Assembly (NCBI GenBank): GCA_963555705.1
Contig: OY743168.1
Location: 19,474,139-19,538,138 of the forward strand
DNA from: Ligustrum vulgare
Taxonomy: Eukaryota > Streptophyta > Magnoliopsida > Lamiales > Oleaceae
Length of the DNA stretch: 64,000 bases
Direction: 5' to 3'
A program made the position numbers and the translations under genes. This document shows, piece by piece, positions 32,233-44,200 of this stretch. The stretch's first letter is position 1; the number at the start of each line of letters is the position of its first letter. The notes under the pieces are model-generated. The model ran no database searches and had not been told where the DNA came from. It was given only the letters and a program-made list of their open reading frames with translations.

Positions 32233-33539
32233 AGATATAAATCTGAAATTACCGTAAAATTAATTTAACGACACAAATGCAAGAAAAATAAATAAATGAA
32301 TAGAGTGAATTCATACCGTATCTGAAGACATTAGATAGCATGGTATTGATAAAATCTATAGAATGCAATCAATTGAATTCAATAATTTGTTATAACTAAT
32401 TTAAACGTGATTAAGTTGAGTATTTATTTATATTGATAGTATTTCACTTTCGATAGTGATATGTAAGTTCTCATGACTCATAAATTGGTCGAGGCATGCT
32501 TACCTAAGCTTAAAAATTACTTTAAATAATTCTCATTTTCATAATTTCGTTATGCTTTACTTTTTTACTTTATTACACTTTGAGTAAAACATTTAATGGT
32601 AATTTATATTTTATTTCATCGAATAACAACATTTTATTTTTTTTAACATTCCTTTTTACATTTTAATTTTTTAAAACTATGCCAGACTTGCACTAAATTT
32701 GATTGAAATATCTAGTGATCTTAGACACGAGCTTATTTTTTTTATTTTTTTTTTATGAAAATTAACACGGAACCATTATATAGAAATTAATTTAAATGGA
32801 ACTCAAATACAGTGCATCGGTGTGTATTATTTGCTTCCTAGAAACATATTATTAAGGTATACTGGAGCAAGTAGTTGTTAAAAAGTTGAAGCGATTACAA
32901 GAAAACATATAAAAATTAAAAAACATTCCATGTTATAGATACGAGTCCCACCCAGCCAATTTTATATGGTCAAAATTAAATGATTATAAGATTCACTAAA
33001 TTATTCAATCGTCAACTTTAATTTAATGGAGTCTCAAGTTAAGTAAGTCTAACCAACATATATGAATTTACATCGTTAATTACACATTAACCATGATTTC
33101 ATCATTATTATACTATTTTTTTGTTCATTTTTATAATTATTATATACTTAATTTGTTATGCTTAACTTTAATTTTCTGTCTACGTACTTTTAAGAATGGA
33201 TCCAATTATAACATCAATCAATAAATTTTAAATTATAGCTCACATAGAAAATGAAAAATGTATGACTTTAGTTTAAATTTCTTTCTATGTATATATAAGA
33301 ATGGATCCAATTATAGTATCATTTGATTCTCAATAACAGACCCCCTAAGAAATCAATATGCATAATTTTTTTTATATATATTCCCCTCATCTCAACGTTT
33401 TATGGTATTTTTATGAACTTTCAAGTTTTACAATGAGATCATTATGAATTTTTGTTAGTGGGCTATTCTTATTAGTTGGACCAAAAAGCCAATAAAAAAT
33501 TAAGTTCTGTTTGTCACGATATTACTGTAAGACTCTCAA

Positions 33540-33587
<48 letters not shown>

Positions 33588-35340
33588 ATTTTTTTAATTG
33601 CATTTTATAATATTTAATTGAAATTCAAATTATGTGGATTCTATTTTTGCTGAATCTTTGATTTTAAAGGGTTTTGATTTAGAAATCTTAATAATAGAGG
33701 CGTGGTATTTGATATCGTATTTTTTGATATAATAATATTGATCTGGTGAGTTTAGTAATCAGATTTACTATCGAATGATTTGAAATATAGTTTATATTTA
33801 AATTTTATGTTTTTTTTTTTACTCAATTTACTTATTTTGCTACACAGTCAAGCTACATAAGATAATGCTTAATAAAAATTCTATATCATTAGGAGTCTTT
33901 AATTTGTTTGTCTATGTGTTTATAAGAACAAGCAATTAATGACAAAAAAAAATCCAGAATGCAACATGACAACATACACTGATTTTGTAATTTCCATCTT
34001 TGCTAATTAGTACAAGATTTATTAGCTAATCTCAATGTTCACTACTTTTTTCAAAAGATCTCAAGGACAAATATATCTCAATTATTACACTGCATGACGA
34101 TATTAGTGGATCATTCAAAGAAGATAACTGGAAATTGGCCTGCATTATTTGTTTCTTAATTCATTGGGTCATTTTGATTGTCTGATATATGTAATTGGTT
34201 TATATCTTTTATCTAAAACTAAAAATTCATGTTAACCAGTGAATCATTCAAAGAAGATGACTGGAAATTAGTCTTATTGTTGCTCACTTTTTTTTAAAAC
34301 ACACTAGTTATTAAGTCATATTAACTCAACCTAAAGAGTTGGGGAATTTGCCACTTAATTCTTATCCATTCGAGATAGGTGTCTAGAATTGTTATTCCAG
34401 GAGAATATAATGGATTTAATCATGAGTTTTACTACAATGTGCGGCGATCTTTGTGACTATATTTGTCAAGATAACATGTTTTTACTCGTGACTTTCTTTT
34501 ACATATGTAAAGGTCAAAAGTCAGATTTAATTTTTAAGATGTATTTGAATTTGAATTGAATAATGAATATAGAGAAATTCACCAACATCGATACAAAAAC
34601 GGCTGTTATAGGCTTTTAGGGTCTTTTGAAATAAAAATAGAATTTGAGGAGATAGTCAACGTTTTTAAATAAAAAATTATAAAAATTGATAAAGTTGAGT
34701 TATCTCGAAGCTAGTGACTCATTTATATTTTTTACTTTTTTTAATATTCTTTTTTCCTTTTTCTAGGGAAAAATCGGGTCGTGGGGGCAGGTTCAAGGAG
34801 GAGAGCCGCCCCGCGGACCCTAATTTTTGGGAAAGATCGTCCTTAATGGGATCGTGTCCATCGGATTTTTTTTGCCATCCCTAATCAAAATGGGCAAAAC
34901 TAGTAAAATAGGCAACAACTTGGATTTTCCATAGAAAATTTTCTCCTATCAAACATAGCTTTGTTTATTTATTTTGATCATTTATTTATGTTTAATACTA
35001 TATATATATAATCAAAATATTCAACATATATTACAGACTTTAACAATTAGTTTAACAATTTTTTATCAAAATAAAGTCATGTTTGCAAAATCATTCTATT
35101 TTAAAATAGGATGTGATCAAACACGTTTATTTAAATCGTATACAATTTTTTTTTTCTCAGTAACATGATCATTTGACTATTGGATGAAAAATAAAAAAGT
35201 CACGTAATATTGGAAATTATTGAATAAGTATTGAGTACTTTTAATATTTTGATAGCTCGTATCTATAATTTGTTTTAATTTTTTTCAATTTCTGTCATTG
35301 GTTGTTCATTCATGTTGTAGATCAGTTTATACGGAGTTTA
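32233..35340. other. AT-rich intergenic DNA
   Basis: No gene recognised. A TA microsatellite lies at 33545-33585. Short repeats: aagaatggatccaattata occurs at about 33192 and 33298, and tcattcaaagaagat with aactggaaatt-like flanks occurs twice between 34113 and 34275. A small GC-rich island (34770-34885) ending gccatccctaa looks like one end of a hAT-type MITE with no partner. Confidence 0.65.
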
Positions 35341-36440
35341 AGTGTTTGATTTTTATTTTTTGAGAATTGATTTTATAAAAAGTGATTTTATTTAGAATGT
35401 GTAGTTAAAAAATAGTATGAAAATTTGTAAAAAAATAAATAATTTTTTTAAAGAATGTGTGATTTTTTTGAAAAATTGATTCTTGAAAAATTAATTCCAC
35501 ACGAGTAAGTGATAGTGATGGCAACGGGGCGAGTATTACAACTCGTGCCCCGCCTCGCGGGTAATTTTTTTTCCCAAACCCGCTACCCGCGCGCCGCGAA
35601 TTTTGGGATAGGTCAAGTTCGAGTTCGGGTTCGAAGGCAGGTCAACTCGTCACCCCGTTTATTTTTTTATTCCTTTTTTTATTAATTAATTTGTTCGAGT
35701 CGGGGCTACCAAACCCGCCCTTCCCACACCCCGCAGGGGCGGGTTTTTTTAGCTTCATCGGGTCGAGTCGGGTCAGTCTTTTTGCTATCACTAGTAACTG
35801 ATAAGTATTATGTCTTGTAGATTAAATACCCGCATCACTTTTATAAATTGAGATGCATAAATATTTTTTGGTATATAAAGTTAAATGTATTTTTAATAAC
35901 TATTCATTAAAATTTAATTAAAATTAACATTTCATATTACCTAGCGGCAAATGATGTTTAAACAAAAATTTAAACTGCACAATTTTTCAAATCAATTTTT
36001 AACCACACATTTTCTCTCTCTGATTTTAACCACACATTTTACCTAGAAGACCCAAATAATCAATTTAAACTCATTATAATAGCCGCCAAACAGAGCCTTA
36101 ATTTGTTACATTCATTTAAATATATGATCACTGCTATTTAATTTGTAATGTTAAAGTAAATATAAAATGAATACCAAATCTAATATTATTATTGGGGTTG
36201 TAATAAATTAATTTGCATAGAAATTATATTTTGAAAAGATTTATTACGTCAATAATTATTAAAATTGAATAGTTATGCAAATGAGTTATACAAATGCCCA
36301 TTTATGTTTTTTTTTTATAGTAAGTCGTTCAAGTTCCTAACTATTACAATTATGACAATTTGGTAAAAAAATAGCATATTAGGTACCCTTTAATCAAAAC
36401 CTCATTTTCAATCAACATTCTATTAATAAAATAATTTATA
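35340..36440 (+). repeat. Dispersed repeat, copy interrupted by a MITE
   Basis: Matches 950-1700 in inverted orientation and, over its first part, about 43890-44165 in direct orientation. Shared landmarks include tagttaaaaaatagtatgaa, taaattgagatg with tatataaagtta, ttaaaattgaatagtt, aagttcctaactattacaa and acattctattaataaaat. It is therefore a plus-oriented member of the same non-autonomous family as the element ending at 677. No protein. Confidence 0.7.
35513..35793. mobile_element. hAT-type MITE, 281 bp
   Basis: Terminal inverted repeats TAGTGATGGCAA and TAGTGATAGCAA (complement of the right end). Flanks are GTAAGTGA (35505-35512) and GTAACTGA (35794-35801), an 8-bp duplication with one mismatch. 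The interior is GC-rich (cccgctacccgcgcgccgcg). Related repeat copies at about 44007-44020 and, inverted, near 1520 lack it and carry a single GTAAGTGA or ATAAGTGA. Confidence 0.85.
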
Positions 36441-36610
36441 TATGAAGTAAAAAATATTCCTCCTTTTTAACAACATATGCTCCCAAAATCTGGTCCCGCT
36501 CTCTTTGACGTTTTTAAATCGTTTTCAATTTTCAAAAAACTCAAAATGCATTCACTCGTCCATTTTCAAAAACATTTTTCTAAAAACAAAGTAAAAATTT
36601 CCTTTAAAAA

Positions 36611-36813
36611 TGTTGTAAAACTATCAAAATCTATACTAGAAACAAGAAAGAGAAGTAGAGAGAATATGGAGAATTTCATTCAAATAAAGATATGGAAATG
36701 AGAATATAAGCCCCATGTTTATATGTGTGGACAATATTACCATCGTAATAATATAAAATTTACAGGGATATAATTGTCATTCACATAATATATAAAATAT
36801 ATATTTTATAGCA
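36611..36813 (-). repeat. Left LTR (3' LTR in element orientation)
   Basis: TGTTGTAAAACTATC...TTATAGCA, about 203 bp. On the minus strand it starts TGCTATAAAA right after a purine tract. Confidence 0.7.
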
Positions 36814-37623
36814 CTTCCCCTTGAATGACTCATTACGCAATTGTCTGCTGCGTTAAAATGAATAAAATCTTGCTATGAAAATCCAATGGGATAAAACTTG
36901 AGCGAAGGAAAAAAAGTACAGCTGCTCCCCCTAATGTTGGTCATCATGAATCATAGAGTCTATTGCTCGAAATGACATCAAATGATAAGTAAAACAAATC
37001 ATGTGCTGAAGTTTGGAATTCTGAAGTGCTGCATAGTTAAAATATTGTCAGAAAAATCCAATGGGATAAAATCTGAACGAAGGAAAAAGAATTTAGCATG
37101 ATTCTCCTACTGAAGTGTGCAACAGAGTATTCATGAATCCTTGGAATATTGATATCATGTTTCGTCTGGAATATGTAAATTTATGAAAGTCACTTTGTGT
37201 GTAGTCGATGACATTACATTCTTCATAAGGTGGCTATGACTTTCTTCATTTGTTGATGTCATTCAAGCACAAAATATGTTGTTGAATTATAGCTCATAAA
37301 TAGCATTGATAATGTCTCAAAAAACTTGTTAGGAAAACCTGTGAAACAAAACCTTAGCGAAGGGAAAATGAATACATTATTCTCATTAATACGGCACATA
37401 ACTGTTGCCTCATTAAAAACCTTGCTAGAAAAATCTCGTGGGACAAAATCTCAACTGAGAGAAAAAGAATGCAGTACATATTTATTCAACTTATGAAATA
37501 TCATGAGTATATTGATGCAATCTCGAAAACATATCTTTTATGATGAACTTTGTATAAATTGTTCATAACGTGCTATATCAAGCAATGTTTTACTAATTTA
37601 TCGATTGCATTTTTCAAATCTAG

Positions 37624-37806
37624 AAGTAATTCACTCCTGGTGAATATTCAAATATAGAATACACTTCTGGTGAATAATTAAACATTATTCATTTCCGAAT
37701 TCTAGAATTCACTTCTGGTGAATAATTAAAAATTCAATTTTGAATTCACTTCCGGTGAATAATTAAATACTCATTTTCAAATTCACTTCTGGTGAATAAT
37801 CAATTG
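37624..37806. repeat. Hairpin array, attcac-ttctg-gtgaat type
   Basis: At least five units (about 37627, 37661, 37690, 37743 and 37782) read attcac, five loop bases (ttctg, tcctg or ttccg), gtgaat, each able to form a stem of up to 6 bp. The spacing is irregular. Related units with different stems occur at 38760-38890, 40765-40865 and 41055-41185. Confidence 0.8.
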
Positions 37807-38761
37807 CTTAGATATCAAATATAATTTAAAATAATAGTATACCCCAATTTCAATTTCAACATATTATATCACTTGGTCATTTGTATCATTTTATACTGAT
37901 ACTACTCTGTGTACATTGAATCTTTCAATGATTATACATGTATGTTCTTGCATCTTATAAATCACAATTTCTAATCTGCATAAGAATAATCAATAATTGA
38001 AATAGATATCATTTTACTTGAAATCTCAACGTACCACAATCAACTGGTACATCAAAGAATACTCTCAAAGTATCGAGATGAGAATCAAACACTTTGATCT
38101 TACTCATTCGTATATCAAAGAGATCAAGTTAGTGATTTAGATTATAGTCTCATTCACCATATATTATGCCAGTTCTTTGAAAAAAAAATTGTGTGCAACG
38201 AGTCGTCTTTTACAACTATGTAATATTTTTCATTTGCACAAATAACCGCTGACTTTATACATTTAACTGTTTGGACTTCGGGTCCTTTAACATAATCCCT
38301 ACATTGGGATTTTATATTTGGCCAATTATTTTATATTTCATCAACCTCATTTTTACAAGAGAGTTGTGTAATATATGTAGTGGACTTATTTATCGATTCC
38401 ATTTTATCACAACTATTCAAGAGGTATTTGCTTTTTAGAATCGATTGACATTGTGCTTCAGGCATGATCACGCTTCAAACGTGTTTTCCCCAAAAATCTT
38501 GTATTATATCAATGGGCTAAAAATGCCGCAATACATGTCATTTCTAATTAGAGATATAATCTCAATTATTTATCTAAGTGTATTCTGATAGAGTGTATAT
38601 ATATACTGCACTTGCTAGAAATCATAAAGCTTCTCAAGTTAATCTCTGCTTCATCATATTGACATATATAGAATATTACTGTATAAGAAACAATTTCTAT
38701 ACAAGTTATTCTCATAGCAAATAAATTGAAGCATTTAATCGGGATTATTTAACTGTTCATT

Positions 38762-38895
38762 ATAGAACTTCTGGTTCAATACGGTTTCATTTTACTTCTA
38801 TTTATGAGCATTCGGTTCAATACAGTATCGATGAACTTCTGATTCAATACAATATATATTTTACTTGTACATATGAACTTTTGGTTCAATACAAT
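38762..38895. repeat. Hairpin array, gaac-ttctg-gttc type
   Basis: Units gaacttctggttcaatac, a degenerate gcattcggttcaatac, gaacttctgattcaatac and gaacttttggttcaatac, about 30-45 bp apart. They share the ttctg loop of the array at 37624 but have another stem. Confidence 0.7.
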
Positions 38896-39235
38896 ATTTA
38901 TTTTACTTGTACAAATTTCTCTATAGTACAAATCAGTATACCTTGATTTATTACATTGAAAAAAGCTTGGAACGATATCCCAAGAAAATAATTTTTATCC
39001 CCAAATCTTTCATTATATCGAAAAAGGCAAGGAACAATATCCAAGAAATTATTCATGTTCCCAATTTTGTCCCCAACTTTTCAATATTTTATTCCCATTT
39101 TTCTTGGTGGAATCAATGTCATGCGGAGCCACCGCTCTTTACGCGTTAAATAATGCATTTAAATAAATCGTTTGGGAAGAAGATTAGATCCATAAAAAAT
39201 GAATGTTATATTATCAAATATTCGCAAATATTATA

Positions 39236-39740
39236 CTAATCTTCCAGTAATTGTTTTGAAAAATATTTACCGAGCTCGACTTGAAAGACTAAGGGTACTG
39301 ATGGATCAAGGTATCCAGAGGATGTTCGTTGGTTGATTGAAGCAAAGGTTCGATTAGCTGGCGAATTACCAGACTCATTTTCTAAACACATTCCTAATTT
39401 AGGTAAGATTACTTTTGCGAAGAGCAAAAAGATTAAAAGGTTGCTACAAATGTGCTCGATGGATATGTGACACCCGTTGTAAATCGATAGGATATTCGTC
39501 TAGAAATCGAGATGATAAAATTGATTTTATTATGAGTGGACTGAGTAAGGAGTTTTTGGATGATATTCGATTGACTTTTGAGACGCACCCGTGTGGATAT
39601 GTGCAGCGTGAGCTCCTTTCTTTATGGGCTCAATTCAGAGATGAGAAAGACCTTTATAATCTCAACAATATAATATCAAAAGATCCTATTTTCCAATCTT
39701 TTATAAACAATGACGTTTTGGCTTTTCAACATTGATACAA
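39236..39740 (+). pseudogene. Unrecognised decayed coding segment
   Basis: Plus-strand reading pieces with protein-like composition. One frame reads DGSRYPEDVRWLIEAKVRLA and LPDSFSKHIPNLGKI (about 39300-39410). Another continues DDKIDFIMSGLSKEFLDDIR, then THPCGYVQRELLSLWAQFRD, ending FINNDVLAFQH before TGA (39735). A frame change lies near 39415-39500. I do not recognise the family. It lies 220 bp upstream of the LOG-like pseudogene on the same strand, so the two may have arrived together. Confidence 0.45.
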
Positions 39741-39957
39741 GGTAAATCAATATTTATACACGTATACATATGTATTTTGATAAAGTATTATATGTTTGTT
39801 TTTCTCGAGTATTAACAAACTGTTATTTGAAACAACGCCGAAAGGTGATCTTCAATTTTGGAGCACCGATAAAAAAGTAGTGTCATTTGGTCAAAAGTAA
39901 ATAGTCACCTTTTCAAAAGTTGAACAGTAAAATAGTGTAAATTTTCGATTTTAAAAT

Positions 39958-40612
39958 ATGGAAGGGTCAAAATTTCGACAGATCAAAACTATCTATGTAT
40001 TTTGTAGATCAAAAATAGGGAATGACTTTGGATATCCAGAAGAAGCAGTTCTTTTTGTGAAGAAGTTGGGAGATAAATGTATCAATCTAGTGTATGGAGG
40101 GAGTAACAGTGGATTGATGAGTTACATTTCTCAATCTGCTCAAACAGAGCGAGCGAAAGTGATAGGCATTATACATGTTCCCCTTGCAGATATTGCGGGC
40201 AAAACAAGAGGGCATGAAGTACAGACATTTTCTATCCATAAATGCATAAATTGTATGCTATATGGTTCTGATGTCTTCATAGCCCTGCCCGGAGGTTTTG
40301 GTATTTTAGAAAAAAATCTTTAATATTATCTCATGGGCTCAACTGGATCTCCATACCAAGCCTATTGAGCTTTTAAATGTTAACATTTTCTTTGACGGTT
40401 TGCCAACATTTCTTGATTATGCTGTCGAACAGGGATTCATCTCTCCATTTGCTAGGAGGATCCTTATTTCTGCTCCTACTATCGAGGAACCGCTGGATAA
40501 ATTGCAATCATATATTCCAGTATAAGATCCAACAAGAGTTAAGATAGATTTGTCGCAAGGAAGGGAAATCAAGCGAAAATGGAGTCCGGTTAATGTAAAC
40601 TTAACCTTGTGA
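39958..40612 (+). pseudogene. LOG-like (cytokinin phosphoribohydrolase) pseudogene, intronless
   Basis: LOG enzymes release active cytokinin bases from their nucleotides in the cytosol. From the ATG: KTIYVFCRSKIGNDFGYPEE, NLVYGGSNSGLMSYIS, VIGIIHVPLADI and SDVFIALPGGFGILEK. These follow the family order, including the nucleotide-binding PGGxGTxxE loop, here PGGFGILEK. One extra A in the run at about 40309-40315 shifts the frame. Beyond it the sequence resumes as ISWAQLDLHTKPIELLNVN and AVEQGFISPFARRIL. A TAA (40523-40525) follows, with readable sequence to TGA at 40612. No introns are present, although plant LOG genes usually have several, so this looks like a retrocopy. It is strongly diverged. 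It sits between the LTRs of a copia-like derivative. Confidence 0.8.
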
Positions 40613-41054
40613 ACCTCAAAATAGATTAGGGGTGGTAGAGTACGGAGTATTCTTACTCTTGAGACACACTTCTAATTTTGAGGATTTTATAAATGTTTCC
40701 TCCTTTTGTTTTTGTGTGTTTTACATATATTCCCTTTCTTGACATGTTTCGGTATGACTCTTTTGTGCTTCTTCAGGAGCAATAATAATATTCTTTCAGT
40801 ATGTTTAGATGATGATTCTTACTTCTTCTTAAGTAAATATGTACTTCTTTTGGAGTACGTAAGTGCTTGTGCAGGAACTTTTTTAGATATTTATCAAATC
40901 TGTTTATCTCAATCATATAATATTTATCTCATAATACTGATAAGATTATTTTCACATTAGTCATGTCCGTGCTATCACGTGATATTATTTTATCATATAT
41001 CAACATTTTTCTTGTTGGATAATTCATTTTCATCTGTCATTTCAATACAAATAT

Positions 41055-41375
41055 TGGTAACTTCTGGTACCATTTGATAAAATATTTTCATCAACATCCA
41101 ACAACCTTTTGGTGATGGTAACTTCTGGTACCATTTTATAAAATATTATCTAACTTTTGATAATGGTAACTTCTATTACCATTTGTCGAATATCAAATAA
41201 CAATAATAACAAATTTATATGAGCAGAAATATTTAAAATCAATAGAATCAACCATATAGGTGGCAACATAATATGTATATTTAAAATTGATTAAACCAAC
41301 CATATAGGTGGTGACTTAATATAATTAAAACTGGTAGAACCAACCATATAGGTGGTGCCAACATAATAGTCCAGT
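41055..41375. repeat. Hairpin and ataggtgg repeats
   Basis: Three units of the ggtaacttctggtacc kind (near 41056, 41115 and 41162; the last can pair 8 bp as aatggtaa/ttaccatt), followed by three copies of aaccatataggtgg (about 41238, 41298 and 41341). They lie in the non-coding interior of the copia-like derivative. Confidence 0.75.
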
Positions 41376-41962
41376 CTGTTACGATAATGAGTCATACTCG
41401 ATCAAGATATAAATCAAGTCTATAATAACTTAATACATCAAGGCATGGTAATAATTATTTTAATTTTTACCTTGTTTAAACTTTTAATTTATCTTATTGA
41501 TCACATAGTAGTGCTAAATAATTGACAAATATATATTCCGTTAACACTTATCATAAGATCAGTAATCATAATTGATCAAATACATTAAATCATGATAAAT
41601 ATACTTTAACGTATTATTAAGGGAAAAATCGTCCATATTGTAATATATTGCTCATATGAATAAATTGAAACTGTCAATGGGTTTGAAATTTAATTTAGAA
41701 CAAACTTACTTTTGGTCCGAAATTCAAAATCCCGTTAGAAGTGCTCCAAAAATAGTTTTTAAAAAATCGCCACGTTTGACCACTGGAAAATGTCCAAAAC
41801 TGCATCAAACATAAATGTAAGACCATAGAAAAATCCGGAATGTCAAGACAACAAACTGCCTTTTTGGATCGTCGCTGGAATCATCGTCACACGCTTTCAC
41901 GCACCACCTAGACATCTGCGTGTGGTCCTCAAGCGCGGTGCGTCCGTCGGTGACACGCGTTG

Positions 41963-42008
41963 GCGCTAGAGATTCATCTTGTTGCAGGCGCTAGAGATTC
42001 ATCTTGTC
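41963..42008. repeat. Short tandem duplication
   Basis: ggcgctagagattcatcttg occurs twice (about 41963 and 41988), in a relatively GC-rich stretch inside the copia-like derivative. Confidence 0.8.
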
Positions 42009-42376
42009 GCCGTGGTTCCAGATCTTTCCTCCGATCGTTGATTGGATATATGGTTTGGCGTAGATCTACTTTAAAAATTCCGGGTTATACAATTTCTCTA
42101 ATATTTCTTGTTGCACAACATCCAGATCCCGTTTCTTTCCTCTTATGGAAACTTTTGGATCATATAATGGTAGTATGTAAAGCTTCCATTTTTCTTGAAT
42201 TTTTAAGATCTACGATATGTAAGTTATTTTCTAATGTCAAAAACATTAGATATAGGAAAGGAAAACATTGATTAATAATAATCTGGTTTCTGATACATAT
42301 GTTCATCATTTAGATGCAACCGTAGAGCATATTCTCATCATATTACTCAATTGGCAAGAGACTCATACTGATAACG

Positions 42377-42588
42377 TGTTGAAAAACTATCAAAATCTAT
42401 ACTAGAAACAAGAAAGAGAAGTAGAGAGAATAGAGAGAATTTCATTCCAATATATAAATGGAAATGAGAATATAAGCCCTATATTTATAGGGGTGGATAA
42501 TGACACCATCGTAATAATATAAAGTTTACAGGGATGTGGTCATTCACATCTATCTATCTATTCATATATAATAATATGATAACCGTCA
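42377..42588 (-). repeat. Right LTR (5' LTR in element orientation), right end approximate
   Basis: Starts TGTTGAAAAACTATC and matches the left LTR for about 170 bp. The last part has diverged (tatctatctatctattc insertion), so the end is uncertain. Confidence 0.6.
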
Positions 42589-43183
42589 CCATTTTACGCA
42601 CACAGTTTCCCGCCCATTTTCACTTGCCATTTTAGGAAATTTTTTAATTTTATCAATTTATTTTCATACATGAATTATGAGAGTTTAACTAATGCATGTA
42701 GTAAATGATTTATGGATTTGTGCAAAAGAAAATATCTATGAAATGTCAAATTATAGATTATTTTTATTATTTTGAAATCGAAAAACATGCAATATGTGTA
42801 TCAAATCTAAGATCTCAACGAGAAGTTTAATATAAGTTAACAAATGAGAGCAAACTCTAAACACGCAATTCGTAAAATCGTCTTAAATATTAAAGGTAAA
42901 AGTTTTACTTATGTTTTTACTTTTCCAATATCTAATCTTTTTAATTTATCTCATTTAAGTCCTAAAATGAAACTTACCATTTCTTACCTAAGTTCAATTT
43001 GACCTAAATGATTAATTTCGAATTTTTTTCTTATCAAATTGAAAGAAATAATAGATATCCGATCTTTCTAAATAAATTCAATTAAATCATTTAATTTTTT
43101 TACAACTTTAGGTTCCGATAAACTTATTTGTTCAATTTGTAAAATAAAAGGTGTTACAAAATCATTATGTTTAAAAATAGAAT
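42589..43183. other. AT-rich spacer
   Basis: No gene, terminal repeat or tandem array recognised between the copia-like derivative and the next MITE. Confidence 0.6.
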
Positions 43184-43871
43184 TAGGAATGATAACGGAG
43201 CGGGTATGGGGCGGGGATGTTTTTCCCCGTCCCCGCCCCGTTAGTGATTTACCATCTTCATCCCCGCCTCGTCCCCATTGTATCAGGGATGGGGACGGGG
43301 CGGGCGGGGTTGGAAAAATCCCCGTTTACATCCCAATTTTTTTTATTAAGTTTTAAAATAATTTTATGCAGACAATATAAGGAAATATGCAGAGGATAAC
43401 TCTAACATTTTCTAAATCCAATAATCTTTACACATTATTTGGACATTCATCTAATATATATATATATATATATATGTTTGTGTCGTTATTTTATATTTGA
43501 TTAGATAAGAAAATATAACTCGACAAGGTTAATAACTAATAATCAGTAACTTTTTCAAAATAAGCATTTAAAGTTTATAACTTAATAAGTAATAAATTCT
43601 TGGTGCACAAAATTTGACATCATAAGACTTTTGTACAGATAATATAAGACTTTTTTTTATTTTTTAAATTTTAATGGAACTTGTTAATTGGGGATGGGGA
43701 TCGGGGACGGGACGGGATGGGATGGGGATAAGATGGTCATCCCCGTCCCTGCCTCATCCCCGGTTCGGGGATGCCTTTTCATCCCCATCCCCGTATTTAT
43801 CGGGGATTTTTCGCCCCGTTTGGGACCGTCCCCGTCGATTTCGGGTATTCCCCGCCCCGTTACCATCTCTA
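43184..43871. mobile_element. hAT-type MITE, 688 bp, GC-rich ends
   Basis: Ends TAGGAATGATAACGG and TAGAGATGGTAACGG (complement of the right end), flanked by perfect 8-bp duplications AATAGAAT (43176-43183 and 43872-43879). The outer 150-200 bp at each end are made of cggggatgggg and ccccgtcccc motifs that can fold back on each other. The middle is AT-rich with a TA tract (43455-43475). Open frames in the GC-rich arms are compositional and not genes. Confidence 0.9.
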
Positions 43872-43889
43872 AATAGAATATGTTCTACA

Positions 43890-44200
43890 CGTTAATTTTA
43901 CATGCACAAGAGTAGTATGTGCAATTGTAAAAAATAAGTTTTAAAGAATGTGTGTTTGAGAATGAACATTAAAAAGTTATTTTTTAAGAATCTGTTTTAT
44001 ACGAATAAGTGATAAAGTCTTATATCTTGTGCGTTAAGCCTGCATTAATAAATTGAGATGTATAAGTGTTTTTTTTTTTTTTTTTTTTTTGTATATAAAG
44101 TTAATTATATTTGTAATACTCATTTAATAAAATTTAATTAAAACTTGTATTTCATATTATTTCATTTTACGAGTTGAAAATTGTAATTATTTCAATTTTT
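43890..44200 (+). repeat. Dispersed repeat, copy without the MITE
   Basis: Aligns with 35400-35512 plus 35802-35945, skipping the MITE of that copy. It contains cgaataagtgataaagtctt at the empty site and a long T run (44071-44093). Confidence 0.65.

Larger units (their letters stand above)
36611..42588 (-). mobile_element. Copia-like retrotransposon derivative without gag-pol, minus strand
   Basis: Short LTRs at 36611-36813 and 42377 to about 42588 share tgaaaaactatcaaaatcta-type starts, the run actagaaacaagaaagagaa, and later gtaataatataaa with tttacagggat. Minus orientation is supported by a CTATAAATATAG box in the right LTR, a purine-rich aaggggaag before the left LTR (minus strand), and acgttatcagtatgag after the right LTR, a copia-style primer-binding region. 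The 5.5-kb interior shows no gag or pol. It holds hairpin repeats, a LOG-like pseudogene and an unrecognised reading frame, so it resembles a large retrotransposon derivative. The right end and target duplication are not settled. Confidence 0.65.

Noticed and set aside
43674..43895. GC-rich open frames on both strands
   Set aside because: They lie in the arm of a hAT-type MITE with perfect target duplications; the frames result from ccccgtccc-type repeats.
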